A stretch of 64,000 nt of DNA, taken from IMG/VR virus record IMGVR_UViG_3300020548_000011, positions 1 to 64,000 of that record; one strand, written 5' to 3'. Below the pieces are notes generated by a model, which saw nothing but the letters and a program-made list of their open reading frames with translations, did no database searches and was not told where the DNA came from. Positions within the stretch are counted from its first letter, which is position 1. Each line of letters starts with the position of its first letter. Made by a program: the position numbers and the translations under genes. Source of the stretch: a virus. Positions 1-7,875 of this stretch are shown here, piece by piece.

Positions 1-91
1 GGTTGACTATGAAGGCATGAAGCGTTATAATGAACGCATTCAGAACGGCTTCCGACTATTCGGAAAGTATTATCAGAACCTGTGGGACTAA
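1..91 (+). CDS. C-terminal end of an unidentified protein (cut by window start)
   Basis: Open frame from the window edge to TAA at 89-91, ending ...FGKYYQNLWD. Only about 29 residues are visible, aromatic and basic, too few to name a family. It is followed after 12 nt by an AGGAG and the next start, so it probably heads the same operon as the DNA polymerase. Confidence 0.6.
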   Translation, partial: VDYEGMKRYNERIQNGFRLFGKYYQNLWD

Positions 92-103
92 GGAGAATAT
101 GGT

Positions 104-286
104 ATGCACATTCTAGAAAGATATTATCTTGTTGATGATAATGGTAACGAACATGAATTGAAATGTAAGGTTCAGACAGATATTGCTATGTTGAGAGAAG
201 AAACGAATCATACTGCAAATAAAGAATTGCTAAAAATTAGAAACAACGAGTTGTTAGCTGAATTGTCATTGATGGGTGTTCAGTAA
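104..286 (+). CDS. hypothetical 60-aa protein
   Basis: ATG start with AGGAG 7 nt upstream. Short acidic/basic protein whose first half (YYLVDDNGNEHELKCKVQTD) looks like beta strands and whose second half looks helical. No known family recognised. It lies in the short-gene run leading to DNA polymerase. Confidence 0.75.
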   Translation: MHILERYYLVDDNGNEHELKCKVQTDIAMLREETNHTANKELLKIRNNELLAELSLMGVQ

Positions 287-298
287 AAGGAGAATAAC

Positions 299-508
299 AT
301 GGTACCTTCAAGTGAAAGCAACATGCACGTCCTAGAGACTGCATTCAAGCAGCGTGCCTTTGATGGCAAGTGGGAACGAATTGTCAAGATTATGGATCTT
401 GATAACTCTTATTCATTCGTGAATGAGAATGGTAATCGCACTACTCTAATTCCAGAGAAGTGGGTAACGGTCGGTGTTTACGACCTTTTGATGGAGATTG
501 TTGACTAA
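299..508 (+). CDS. hypothetical 69-aa protein
   Basis: Starts at ATG with AAGGAG 8 nt upstream and ends TAA at 506-508, sharing one base with the next ATG (TAATG), so it is translationally coupled to it. The sequence looks like a small beta-rich domain. No family recognised. Confidence 0.75.
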   Translation: MVPSSESNMHVLETAFKQRAFDGKWERIVKIMDLDNSYSFVNENGNRTTLIPEKWVTVGVYDLLMEIVD

Positions 509-819
509 TGGCTAAGACAGAAAATCTAAAACTTGTTCACATGATGACTGGCGAGGAGTTCATTGGAGAACTTATCAGCGAGACAGAGACCACTATCACG
601 GTAAAGAATCCGGTTCGCATCGTTGTTATTCCAACTGCGGATCAGAACAATCCAAAGGTGGCATTCGGTCCTTATACACAGTGGACTGACGATAAACACT
701 TGACAATCAATCGTCATCATGTTACATATATCGCTGCACCAATCAATGAGTTTGTCAATCAGTATACCTCTATGTTTGGTGGTCTAGTCCTTCCAAGATC
801 AGAGATTATTAAGCCTTAA
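508..819 (+). CDS. Sm/Hfq-like small protein, conserved in T4-type phages
   Basis: 103 residues. The first 40 (LKLVHMMTGEEFIGELISET...TITVKNPVRIV) have the form of an Sm fold: a strand, MxGEEF, I/VGEL, then a VKNP strand. Similar short proteins precede gp43 in cyanophage-like genomes (from memory). Role unknown; RNA binding is possible by fold only. Starts on the TAATG overlap with the gene before and ends in the same overlap with DNA polymerase, so it is tightly coupled to replication. Confidence 0.65.
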   Translation: MAKTENLKLVHMMTGEEFIGELISETETTITVKNPVRIVVIPTADQNNPKVAFGPYTQWTDDKHLTINRHHVTYIAAPINEFVNQYTSMFGGLVLPRSEIIKP

Positions 820-3362
820 TGAAAAAACTTTATACGAGCGTTGAGGTATGGGGTGGCAAAATCCTATACCGTGGAATCGAAAACGGTCGTCGTGTGCGAC
901 ACAAGGTGGATTACAACCCCACCTTGTTCGTCGCTGCGAATAAGCCTATCAAGTATACCACCATTTACGGTGAGTATGTCGCACCTATAAAACCAGGCAA
1001 CATCCGAGAGTGCCGAGATTTCGTAAAACAGTATGAAGGTGTGGATAACTTCAAGGTTTATGGCAATCAGAAATATCATTATTGTTTCATCGCCGACGAG
1101 TTTCCTGGTACGATTGACTGGGACGCCTCGCAAATCCGTATAGCCAATATCGATATCGAAGTTGGCTCCGAGAATGGCTTTCCAGAACCAGAACTCGCCA
1201 ATGAACCGTTGACAGCAATCACGGTATTGGTTGATGGCGTCTTCCATACATTTGGAACAGGTCCATATAACACCAAGCGCCATGATGTGGTGTATTATAG
1301 ATGTGCCGACGAGTTTCAACTTGTTAGCATGTTTCTTGGCTGGTGGCAACAGGATCATCCGGATATCATTACAGGTTGGAACGTAGAACAGTTCGATATT
1401 CCTTATCTTGTAAATCGTATTTCTAAACTGTATGGTGATGAAGTAAAGAAACTTTCGCCATGGAACGTTATCAATGCCAAGACACTGGATCTTGGCATGA
1501 ATCGTAAGGGACAGGGTTATTCCATTCTTGGTGTGGCTACTCTGGACCTAATGGCACTATATAAGAAATATGCTCCTGATGGCAAATCGCAAGAAAGCTA
1601 TCGTCTAGACAACATTGCGAATGTTGAGCTAGGTGAGCGTAAACTATCATATGAAGAATTTGGTTCACTTCATAATCTCTACAAGGAAGATTATCAGAAG
1701 TTCATTGACTATAACATCAAAGACGTTGATCTTGTGAACCGACTTGATGAAAAGCACAAGTTTATTGAACTTGCTCTAACTCTTTCATATGATAACAAAT
1801 GTAACTACGAGGACGTGTTCGCACAAGTCCGTATGTGGGACGTTATTTGCTTTAATCATTTGAAGGCGAAAAACGTGGTCGTCCCTCCTATTGAAAGACA
1901 CGAAAAGGAGGCTGCCTATGTTGGCGCTTATGTTAAAGACCCTATTACTGGTTTCCATGATTGGGTGGCTAGTTTTGATGTTAACTCAGAGTATCCGTCT
2001 GTTATTATGGGGACCAATATCTCTCCTGAGACGATTATCGAACCTAGTGCTTATAGCGATTGTATGCGGTCTATTATATCCGCTAATGTCACTGTTGATG
2101 GCCTTCTTAATAAGTCTATTGATACATCATGTCTAAAGGAAGAGAACGTTTGTTTGGCTGCTAACGGTCAGTTCTATCGCCGTGACAAGCAAGGCTTCAT
2201 GGCTGAAATGGTTGAAAAGATGTTCGCTGATCGTAAGATATACAAGAAGGCAATGTTGGATGCACAAGCACAATATGAAAATGAAATCGACGAAGCAAAG
2301 AAGAAAGAACTTAAAAAGACCATTGCAAAATACAACAACCTGCAACTCTCCAAAAAAGTATCGCTCAACTCGCTATACGGTGCGATGGGTTCACAGTATT
2401 TTCGGTTTTTCGATTTACGAAATGCGATTGCAATCACGACTACGAGCCAATTGTCAATACGCTGGATCGAAAGATCACTTAATAACTATCTCAACAAACT
2501 ACTGAAAACGGAGAGCGATTATGTTATTGCAGTCGATACTGATTCAGTTTACCTTGCACTTAAGGATGTGGTATGCCAGACGTTGCGTGGCGATGTTAAG
2601 GATACTGCAAAAGCCATCGCTTTCATGGACAGAGTATGCGAAAGTAAATTGCAACCTGTTATTGATAAGGCTTGCGGAGAGCTTGGCGAATACACTAACG
2701 TCTTTCAGCAAAAGATTGTCATGAAGCGAGAGGTCTTGGCAGACAAAGCAATCTGGACTGCCAAGAAGCGATACATTCTAAATGTCCATAACTCCGAGGG
2801 TGTGCAGTATGCCAAACCCAAGAAGAAGGTTATGGGTCTAGAGATGATTAAGTCATCGACACCGACCGCATGTAGAGACAAACTAAGAGAATCCATTGAT
2901 GTTATCTTTGACGCAAATGAAGAAGCTATCCAAACTTTCATTCAAACTTTCCGTAGTGAATTTGAAACTCTGCCTTTGGCGGACATTGCATTTCCTCGTG
3001 GCGTCAATGGACTGGATAAGTATTCAGACAAGAAAAGCATATATGGATCCGGTTGTCCTATCCATGTTCGTGGTTCTCTCATATACAATCACTTTCTATC
3101 TACTCATAAACTTACTAATAAGTATCAACTAATCAAAGGTGGTGAGAAGATCAAGTTTGTGTTTCTGAAAGAACCAAACACAGTGCAATCAAATGTGATT
3201 GCATTTCCACAAGGAGATATACCTAAAGAGTTTGACTTACACAAGTATATCGACTATAATACGCAATTCGAGAAATCGTTCCTCGAACCACTCAAGATCA
3301 TTTTGGATGCTATTGATTGGAAAACAGAACGAACATCAAGTTTGGAGGACTTCTTTTCATGA
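819..3362 (+). CDS. 43: DNA polymerase, family B (T4 gp43 type)
   Basis: 847 residues, close to T4 gp43 in size, the replicative polymerase with 3'-5' proofreading. Exo I is NIDIEVGSENG near residue 110, Exo II is ITGWNVEQFDIPYLVNR near 185, Exo III is YNIKDVDLVNRL near 300. Polymerase region II is SFDVNSEYPS near 390, region III is KVSLNSLYGAMGS near 515, and region I is VIAVDTDSVYL near 570 with both catalytic aspartates. No intein or split is seen. In LNSLYG the second, highly conserved Leu is encoded by CTA, confirming that CTA means Leu here. Starts by TAATG coupling and overlaps the next gene by ATGA. Confidence 0.98.
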   Translation: MKKLYTSVEVWGGKILYRGIENGRRVRHKVDYNPTLFVAANKPIKYTTIYGEYVAPIKPGNIRECRDFVKQYEGVDNFKVYGNQKYHYCFIADEFPGTIDWDASQIRIANIDIEVGSENGFPEPELANEPLTAITVLVDGVFHTFGTGPYNTKRHDVVYYRCADEFQLVSMFLGWWQQDHPDIITGWNVEQFDIPYLVNRISKLYGDEVKKLSPWNVINAKTLDLGMNRKGQGYSILGVATLDLMALYKKYAPDGKSQESYRLDNIANVELGERKLSYEEFGSLHNLYKEDYQKFIDYNIKDVDLVNRLDEKHKFIELALTLSYDNKCNYEDVFAQVRMWDVICFNHLKAKNVVVPPIERHEKEAAYVGAYVKDPITGFHDWVASFDVNSEYPSVIMGTNISPETIIEPSAYSDCMRSIISANVTVDGLLNKSIDTSCLKEENVCLAANGQFYRRDKQGFMAEMVEKMFADRKIYKKAMLDAQAQYENEIDEAKKKELKKTIAKYNNLQLSKKVSLNSLYGAMGSQYFRFFDLRNAIAITTTSQLSIRWIERSLNNYLNKLLKTESDYVIAVDTDSVYLALKDVVCQTLRGDVKDTAKAIAFMDRVCESKLQPVIDKACGELGEYTNVFQQKIVMKREVLADKAIWTAKKRYILNVHNSEGVQYAKPKKKVMGLEMIKSSTPTACRDKLRESIDVIFDANEEAIQTFIQTFRSEFETLPLADIAFPRGVNGLDKYSDKKSIYGSGCPIHVRGSLIYNHFLSTHKLTNKYQLIKGGEKIKFVFLKEPNTVQSNVIAFPQGDIPKEFDLHKYIDYNTQFEKSFLEPLKIILDAIDWKTERTSSLEDFFS

Positions 3363-3532
3363 CAGAAGACAATAGGTATTCGCCGGGTAAACTTTATGAG
3401 TTCAAGCCTGACGAAAAGATCACATCCGAAAATATGGTGGAACTTTGTAATGTCATCCGTATTGGCGTAGGTGGTCATGTTCTAAAGGAAATGAGTGAGG
3501 AGTTACAAAACTATTTCAAAGAAGTAGCGTAA
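3359..3532 (+). CDS. hypothetical 57-aa protein
   Basis: The open frame extends upstream to 3317, but the ATG at 3359 overlaps the polymerase stop (ATGA), the usual arrangement here, so I take that start. Acidic and probably helical in the second half (MVELCNVIRIGVGGHVLKEM). Lies between gp43 and uvsX; no family recognised. Confidence 0.7.
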   Translation: MTEDNRYSPGKLYEFKPDEKITSENMVELCNVIRIGVGGHVLKEMSEELQNYFKEVA

Positions 3533-3572
3533 CGAGATTGTTGCCTACTAACTGACAAAAAGGAGATTCTAT

Positions 3573-4631
3573 ATGTCAGATATTTTTAGTAATCTATTAT
3601 CAGAAATCGATAACGAGTATGCAGGCATTGTTGATGATGGTGTTGCCGCTGGTGATGTGTCAGGATTCATTGGCACAGGCAGCTATGCTATGAATGCCTT
3701 GCTATCTGGTTCAATCTATGGAGGTCTACCACAGAACAAGGTTACAGCATTTGCTGGTGAGCCTTCTGTTGGTAAGACCTTTTACGCATTGAATGTGGTA
3801 AAGCAGTTTCTAGAGGACAACGCAAATGGCTTTGTATTTTACTTTGAGTCCGAGTCCGCTATCTCCAGACAATTCATTGTTGATCGTGGCATTGACGCAA
3901 GGCGTGTTGGCATTGTTCCTGTGGCTACTGTGCAGGAGTTTAGAACGCAGGCAGTAAAGATTCTGGACAAGTATCTTGATGGCAAAGAAAAGCCACCGAT
4001 GCTTTTTGTTCTGGATTCTCTTGGCAATCTTTCTACAGATAAAGAAATGGCAGATATTGCTGACGGTAAAGACACAAGAGACATGACCAGAGCCCAATTG
4101 GTTCGAGGTGCCTTCCGTGTTCTTACATTGAAACTCGGTAAGGCTAAGGTTCCACTAATCGTCACCAATCACGTTTATGATGTTGTTGGATCTTATGTGC
4201 CAATGAAGAAGATGGGTGGTGGTTCTGGTCTAGAGTATGCCGCATCTACAATTATCTTCCTATCAAAGAAGAAAGATAAGGCACTAGACGATGACAATGG
4301 CAGAACTGGTGCAGTTATTACCGCACATCTAAAGAAGTCTCGTATGACTATTGAAGATAAGAAAGTTGAGACTTGGCTAAACTATCAGGCAGGTCTAGAC
4401 AAGTATTATGGTCTGCTTGATTTGGCAGAACGCTATGGCATCGTCAAGAAGATTTCAAACAAGTATGAGTTTCCTGATGGATCAAAGGCATTCGAAAGCC
4501 AGATCAAGAAGAACCCAGAGAAGTTCTTTACACCTGAAATACTAGATGCTATCAATGAAGGTTGTCAGGCAGATTTCATGTATGGCAAATATAATGTAGA
4601 AGTGGAGACAGAAGATGGAAATGGGAACTGA
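3573..4631 (+). CDS. uvsX: UvsX, RecA-like recombinase
   Basis: 352 residues. Walker A is GEPSVGKT near residue 65; the Walker B strand is PPMLFVLDSLGNL near 143, followed by a RecA-core segment with PLIVTNHVYD near 200. As in T4 it should form presynaptic filaments on ssDNA for recombination-dependent replication and repair. AAGGAG lies 6 nt before the ATG. Ends inside the start of the next gene (17-nt overlap), leading on to the helicase. Confidence 0.96.
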   Translation: MSDIFSNLLSEIDNEYAGIVDDGVAAGDVSGFIGTGSYAMNALLSGSIYGGLPQNKVTAFAGEPSVGKTFYALNVVKQFLEDNANGFVFYFESESAISRQFIVDRGIDARRVGIVPVATVQEFRTQAVKILDKYLDGKEKPPMLFVLDSLGNLSTDKEMADIADGKDTRDMTRAQLVRGAFRVLTLKLGKAKVPLIVTNHVYDVVGSYVPMKKMGGGSGLEYAASTIIFLSKKKDKALDDDNGRTGAVITAHLKKSRMTIEDKKVETWLNYQAGLDKYYGLLDLAERYGIVKKISNKYEFPDGSKAFESQIKKNPEKFFTPEILDAINEGCQADFMYGKYNVEVETEDGNGN

Positions 4632-4959
4632 CTTTCGATTTAGAGATGACCTTTTTGACGAAAAACAAGAAGGTTCTACATGCCCAATTGAATTAATGCT
4701 TGACCCATTCGCTGGAGTGTGCTATCGTTATACAGTTGTCAAATTCAAGATGGAAGAAGATGGCACGCCGAAACTCCAATATGATTATGAGATTATCAAG
4801 ACAAACGATTTGTCAATGATGACCTTGCGAAAGAATGAGAAGTTCAATACTGTATTAGGTCTAATTCTCAATACACTGTTATTGGATGCATCGGAAGCAG
4901 AGAATGGGATGAACATTGAGACTCGAACAAACGATACTGAAAAATCTAATCAAGAATGA
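4615..4959 (+). CDS. hypothetical protein between uvsX and helicase
   Basis: 114 residues starting at ATG 4615 (GGAG 7 nt upstream; a second in-frame ATG at 4621). It overlaps uvsX by 17 nt and the helicase start by 44 nt. The region FDEKQEGSTCPIELMLDPFAGVCYRYTVVKFKMEEDG looks like a beta-rich fold. No known family. Its position between two replication genes suggests a replication or recombination accessory role, which is inference. Confidence 0.8.
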   Translation: MEMGTDFRFRDDLFDEKQEGSTCPIELMLDPFAGVCYRYTVVKFKMEEDGTPKLQYDYEIIKTNDLSMMTLRKNEKFNTVLGLILNTLLLDASEAENGMNIETRTNDTEKSNQE

Positions 4960-6301
4960 GTCCTTTACGAGGAAGGTTCTACCCTTCCTCAAAGAGGATT
5001 ATTTCTCTAATGGTGAAGATCGGCTACTTTTCAAAGAAGTGGCCGACTTCATTCTCAAGTATAATCAGCAACCAACTTTTGATGCATTGTCCATTGAGGT
5101 GGACAATATTCGTGGTTCGACTGACGATACTGTAAAGAATATCCAAGAGACACTAAAACAACTCAAAGATGATACAAATCAAACAAACGAAGATTGGCTT
5201 TTGGACAACACCGAAAAGTTTTGTCAAGAGAAAGCAATCTACAATGCCATTACACAATCACTGGAGATTATGAATGGGAAGGGAAAACTATCTAAGGGCG
5301 CTATACCTACTTTGTTGTCTGACGCTCTGGCTATATCTTTCGATCCGAATGTTGGTCACGATTATCTTGAAAATGCTGTAGAACGATATGAACATTATCA
5401 CCGTGTGGAAGAACGCTTGCGGTTTGATTTGGATTTATTCAATAAGATTACAAAGAATGGCGTTCCGAGAAAAACTCTCAATGTTGTTATGGGTGGTGTC
5501 GGCGGTGGTAAATCTCTTACTCTTTGTCATTTTTCTGCTAGTTATCTTGCTATGGGCAAGAACGTTCTTTATATCACATTAGAGTTGGCCGAAGAAGAAG
5601 TTGCCAAGCGTATCGACGCCAATCTAATGAACATTACATTTGATGATTTACAAGCATTACCAAAAGATTTGTATGATAAGAGAATTGATACACTAAAGCA
5701 AAAGACAAACGGTAAACTGATTATCAAAGAGTATGCCACGGCAACGGCATCAACTATCCACTTTCGTTCCTTGTTGAACGAACTAAACCTCAAGAAAGGA
5801 TTCGTACCAGATGTTATCATGGTCGACTATCTCAATATTTGTGCGTCATCCCGTATCAAGCCTGGTAATGGTGTTAATAGTTATACCTACGTTAAAGCGA
5901 TTGCCGAAGAGCTTCGAGGTCTAGCGGTAGAGTTCAATGTTCCAATCTGGTCTGCCACACAGTTGACCAGAAGCGGATACACAAGTTCTGATCCAGGTAT
6001 GGAAGATACTTCCGAGTCATTCGGTCTTCCCGCTACGGCCGACTTCTTCTTTGCTCTTGTCGTAACGGAACAACTGTCACAACTAAATCAGATTATGGTG
6101 AAGCAGCTAAAGAACCGATACAATGATCCAGGCATAAACAAAAGATTTGTGATAGGGGTTGACAGAGCAAGAATGAAACTATATGATGTTGAAGCATCGG
6201 CACAAGACTTGGCGGACTCTGGACAGGAAGAACCAGAGAGACCAGTTTTTGATAGAAGCAAGACAGACAAAACCAGCAAGTTTAGAGGACTAAAGGTATG
6301 A
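4916..6301 (+). CDS. 41: Replicative DNA helicase, DnaB/gp41 type (TTG start)
   Basis: 461 residues, the size of T4 gp41. Residues 1-60 (LEQTILKNLIKNESFTRKVLPFLKEDYF) match the N-terminal domain of gp41/DnaB-like helicases. Walker A is GGVGGGKS near residue 192, Walker B is DVIMVDYLNI near 304, and the C-terminal region SATQLTRSGY fits RecA-fold helicase motif H3. The start must be TTG at 4916, since the conserved N-terminus begins there and no ATG is available. It should unwind the fork with the primase at 30 kb. Ends ATGA into the next gene. Confidence 0.95.
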   Translation: MRLEQTILKNLIKNESFTRKVLPFLKEDYFSNGEDRLLFKEVADFILKYNQQPTFDALSIEVDNIRGSTDDTVKNIQETLKQLKDDTNQTNEDWLLDNTEKFCQEKAIYNAITQSLEIMNGKGKLSKGAIPTLLSDALAISFDPNVGHDYLENAVERYEHYHRVEERLRFDLDLFNKITKNGVPRKTLNVVMGGVGGGKSLTLCHFSASYLAMGKNVLYITLELAEEEVAKRIDANLMNITFDDLQALPKDLYDKRIDTLKQKTNGKLIIKEYATATASTIHFRSLLNELNLKKGFVPDVIMVDYLNICASSRIKPGNGVNSYTYVKAIAEELRGLAVEFNVPIWSATQLTRSGYTSSDPGMEDTSESFGLPATADFFFALVVTEQLSQLNQIMVKQLKNRYNDPGINKRFVIGVDRARMKLYDVEASAQDLADSGQEEPERPVFDRSKTDKTSKFRGLKV

Positions 6302-6537
6302 GCCGACATTATACATATTACCATGAGTTCAATGAAAACGAAGAACTGATTTGGTATGTCTTTGAAAAGGCAACCGCACAGGTTGTTGCGGAGTTTTTCT
6401 TTGAGGACGATGCCAAGGAATGGAGTAACTTCTGGTCGAACGGCGGAGGCTTTGCTGGATTCACTCCAAGATTTGTCTTGACAAAGGTCTCCAAAGGTGA
6501 TATAAATGAGGCATTCTTGGCAGAGTTTGCGGAATAG
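6298..6537 (+). CDS. hypothetical 79-aa protein
   Basis: ATGA overlap with the helicase stop. Aromatic-rich and acidic (FFFEDDAKEWSNFWSNGGGF), probably a small alpha/beta fold resembling short phage proteins of unknown role. Last gene before the tRNA region. Confidence 0.75.
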   Translation: MSRHYTYYHEFNENEELIWYVFEKATAQVVAEFFFEDDAKEWSNFWSNGGGFAGFTPRFVLTKVSKGDINEAFLAEFAE

Positions 6538-6574
6538 ATTCCAAAAAAGTGAAAAAAAAAATCAAAAAAAGTTC

Positions 6575-6603
6575 TTGACTTTCCGTTTTGTGTGCTATAT
6601 ACT
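6575..6603 (+). promoter_or_regulatory. sigma-70-like promoter of the tRNA array
   Basis: TTGACT (6575-6580), 17 bp, TATACT (6598-6603), with TGTGC just before the -10 region. Start would be about 6610, 13 nt before the first tRNA. The same sequence around the spacer (TTTTGTGTGCTATATA) recurs in the promoter at 7094. Confidence 0.85.
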
Positions 6604-6622
6604 ATTCAGACAATAGAGATTT

Positions 6623-6699
6623 GGTTCCATAGCTCAACAGGATAGAGCAACCGCCTTCTAAGCGGTAGGTTGAAGGTTCGAATCCTTCTGGGACCGCCA
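6623..6699 (+). tRNA. tRNA-Arg(TCT)
   Basis: Acceptor GGTTCCA pairs with TGGGACC, G73, encoded CCA. Anticodon stem ACCGC/GCGGT with loop CTTCTAA gives anticodon TCT (codon AGA). Normal T-loop TTCGAAT. First tRNA after the array promoter. Confidence 0.95.
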
Positions 6700-6705
6700 T
6701 TTTAT

Positions 6706-6796
6706 GGGGGTGGGTGTAAGACACAAGAGGGACTTATAAACCCTTTAGCGGCCGATTACCGTTCTCGACCAGGAGCGTTACCTGGCACCCCTACCA
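6706..6796 (+). tRNA. class II-like tRNA candidate, anticodon unclear (TAT as read)
   Basis: 91 nt. Acceptor GGGGGTG pairs with CACCCCT, then ACCA. T-stem CCAGG/CCTGG has an odd 7-nt loop AGCGTTA. A long variable region of over 20 nt gives class II size. The anticodon arm AGGGA/ACCCT has one A-A mismatch around loop CTTATAA, which reads TAT (Ile, ATA). A class II body with an Ile anticodon is unexpected, so Leu-like or Tyr-like ancestry, an altered anticodon or a pseudogene are all possible. Confidence 0.6.
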
Positions 6797-6811
6797 ACTT
6801 TGGAGCATGTG

Positions 6812-6940
6812 ATGGAAAAGTTTGAGTTGCTTCTACAGTGTTATAGGTCTGGACAGATGTCCGAGAAGCAATGGCAAGATCATTTGCGAAACGATGAAGG
6901 TCTTGTCGAGTGGTATGTAAACATTCTACAAAATCAATAG
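6812..6940 (+). CDS. hypothetical 42-aa protein
   Basis: ATG with GGAG 7 nt upstream; sequence MEKFELLLQCYRSGQMSEKQ... ending VNILQNQ. It resembles micro-proteins common in phages that carry MSExQW near the middle (from memory). The last 15 nt plus the following terminator match the end of the gene at 48296, so gene end and terminator moved as one block. Confidence 0.65.
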   Translation: MEKFELLLQCYRSGQMSEKQWQDHLRNDEGLVEWYVNILQNQ

Positions 6941-6947
6941 ACTAAGG

Positions 6948-6966
6948 GTGCGTCAAACTGTCGCAT
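6948..6966 (+). terminator. hairpin of the repeated GTGCGACA family, imperfect
   Basis: GTGCGTCA-AAC-TGTCGCAT, 8-bp stem with one T-T mismatch, followed by ATTTTTG. Same cassette as the hairpins at 7056, 46148, 46785, 47124, 48427, 52592 and 53816. Confidence 0.65.
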
Positions 6967-6986
6967 CAGATTTTTGAAAAAAGTTC

Positions 6987-7015
6987 TTGACCCAAGCGAT
7001 TCCTTGTGGTATGGT
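6987..7015 (+). promoter_or_regulatory. sigma-70-like promoter of a short transcript
   Basis: TTGACC (6987-6992), 17 bp, TATGGT (7010-7015). The next terminator is only about 55 nt downstream of the expected start (about 7022) and no credible gene lies between. Confidence 0.75.
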
Positions 7016-7021
7016 ATGCGA

Positions 7022-7081
7022 ACAGTGAGACGAGAGGGTAGAAGTCAAGGACACGGTGCGACAACCTGACGCACTTTTTTT
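7022..7081 (+). ncRNA. candidate small RNA of about 60 nt
   Basis: Bounded by the promoter at 6987-7015 and a hairpin at 7056-7074 (GTGCGACA-ACC-TGACGCAC, one A-A mismatch) followed by seven T residues. The unpaired 5' part (GTGAGACGAGAGGGTAGAAG) is purine-rich and carries AGAGGG. No start codon with a ribosome site is present. It may be a regulatory RNA or a by-product of two adjacent cassettes. Confidence 0.55.
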
Positions 7082-7093
7082 CGAAAAAAGTTC

Positions 7094-7122
7094 TTGACTA
7101 TGCGTTTTGTGTGCTATATAGT
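7094..7122 (+). promoter_or_regulatory. sigma-70-like promoter
   Basis: TTGACT (7094-7099), 17 bp, TATAGT (7117-7122) with TGTGC before the -10. Drives the 7152 gene and probably the tRNAs after it. Nearly the same sequence as the promoter at 6575. Confidence 0.85.
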
Positions 7123-7151
7123 ATGCGAACGATGACAGAAACGAGGTACGG

Positions 7152-7337
7152 ATGAAAGACGAAACCGTAAAGCGTGACTACTACTGGGTGGTAGAGGCAT
7201 CCGATCCTAACGGTCGGATTAACTACCGCAAAGAGTATCATAATAAAGACGGCTCGGCATTCCGAGATTATGCTCGCTTGAAGGCAACTGGCGCTGTATC
7301 TATTCAGCGTAAGTTCAAGGAGTATAAGATTGCCTAG
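7152..7337 (+). CDS. hypothetical 61-aa basic protein
   Basis: ATG preceded by GAGG at 6-10 nt. Begins MKDETVKRDYYWVVEASDPN; basic with many Tyr and Lys. No family recognised. First gene of the second tRNA transcription unit. Confidence 0.75.
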   Translation: MKDETVKRDYYWVVEASDPNGRINYRKEYHNKDGSAFRDYARLKATGAVSIQRKFKEYKIA

Positions 7338-7375
7338 CTACCGCTGTTTGACATTGTGAATAGGGTTATAACTGA

Positions 7376-7452
7376 GGTGCCGTGCCCGGAACTGGTTACG
7401 GGGCGGTCTGCAAAACCGTTTTATGTGGGTTCGAGTCCCATCGGCACCTCCA
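7376..7452 (+). tRNA. tRNA-Cys(GCA)
   Basis: Acceptor GGTGCCG/CGGCACC, T73, CCA. Anticodon loop CTGCAAA gives GCA. Canonical T-loop TTCGAGT. Confidence 0.95.
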
Positions 7453-7540
7453 ATTACTTTATTGATGGGTGCATCCTTATAAGCCTAAAGATATGGCCTT
7501 GAACCATATACGCTTAGGGTGCATCTCTCAATAGAGTAAT
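7453..7540 (+). other. structured spacer between tRNAs
   Basis: Bounded by ATTACTTTATTGA (7453-7465) and TCAATAGAGTAAT (7528-7540), a 13-bp stem with one wobble. Inside are a CCTAA/TTAGG stem, an ATATGG/CCATAT hairpin with a 7-nt loop, and a direct GGTGCATC repeat. Not a tRNA. It could guide precursor processing or be a separate RNA. Confidence 0.45.
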
Positions 7541-7542
7541 AT

Positions 7543-7620
7543 TCGGCGATAGCAATCCTGGTGATCGCACTCGGCTGTTAACCGAGATGAAGGTTGGTTC
7601 GAGTCCAACTCGCCGAGCCA
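7543..7620 (+). tRNA. tRNA-Asn(GTT)
   Basis: Acceptor TCGGCGA/TCGCCGA, G73, CCA. Anticodon arm CTCGG-CTGTTAA-CCGAG gives GTT. T-loop TTCGAGT. The D-arm is weak. Confidence 0.92.
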
Positions 7621-7624
7621 ATAC

Positions 7625-7699
7625 CGCCCATTCGTCTAGTGGCTAGGACGCCTGCCTTTCAAGCAGGAAAAAGGGGATCGAAACCCCTATGGGTGACCA
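7625..7699 (+). tRNA. tRNA-Glu(TTC)
   Basis: Acceptor CGCCCAT/ATGGGTG (one G-T), A73, CCA. Anticodon arm CCTGC-CTTTCAA-GCAGG gives TTC. The D-arm TTCGTCTAGTGGCTAGGA is typical of Glu tRNAs. T-loop ATCGAAA departs from TTC at the first base. Confidence 0.92.
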
Positions 7700-7704
7700 A
7701 TTAT

Positions 7705-7780
7705 GGACCGATAGCTCAGTTGGTAGAGCAGGGGACTCTTAATCCCTTTGTCGTGGGTTCGAATCCCTCTCGGTCTACCA
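7705..7780 (+). tRNA. tRNA-Lys(CTT)
   Basis: Acceptor GGACCGA/TCGGTCT (one A/T end and wobble), A73, CCA. Anticodon loop CTCTTAA gives CTT. Canonical D-arm TAGCTCAGTTGGTAGAGC and T-loop TTCGAAT. Confidence 0.95.
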
Positions 7781-7783
7781 TTT

Positions 7784-7864
7784 GGAACATAACAACAGGA
7801 CGCTGACTCTGCGAAGTAAGATATCGGGTTGATCTCCGAGAAGGTATGGAGAGTGTTATGTTCC
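7784..7864 (+). other. structured spacer closed by a perfect 10-bp stem
   Basis: GGAACATAAC (7784-7793) pairs exactly with GTTATGTTCC (7855-7864). The 61 nt between contain a CTCC/GGAG hairpin. tRNA-sized, but with no CCA, no anticodon arm and no T-arm, so not a normal tRNA. Confidence 0.5.
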
Positions 7865-7875
7865 TACTTTATTTT

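Noticed and set aside
864-1358. 164-aa open frame on the minus strand inside DNA polymerase
   Set aside because: Lies wholly within gp43, which has all its motifs; no ribosome site and unlikely composition.
6723-6745. Reading the class II-like tRNA anticodon as TTA, an ochre suppressor
   Set aside because: Requires a shifted loop without T33; the aligned 7-nt loop gives TAT. No in-frame TAA read-through is needed in the genes.
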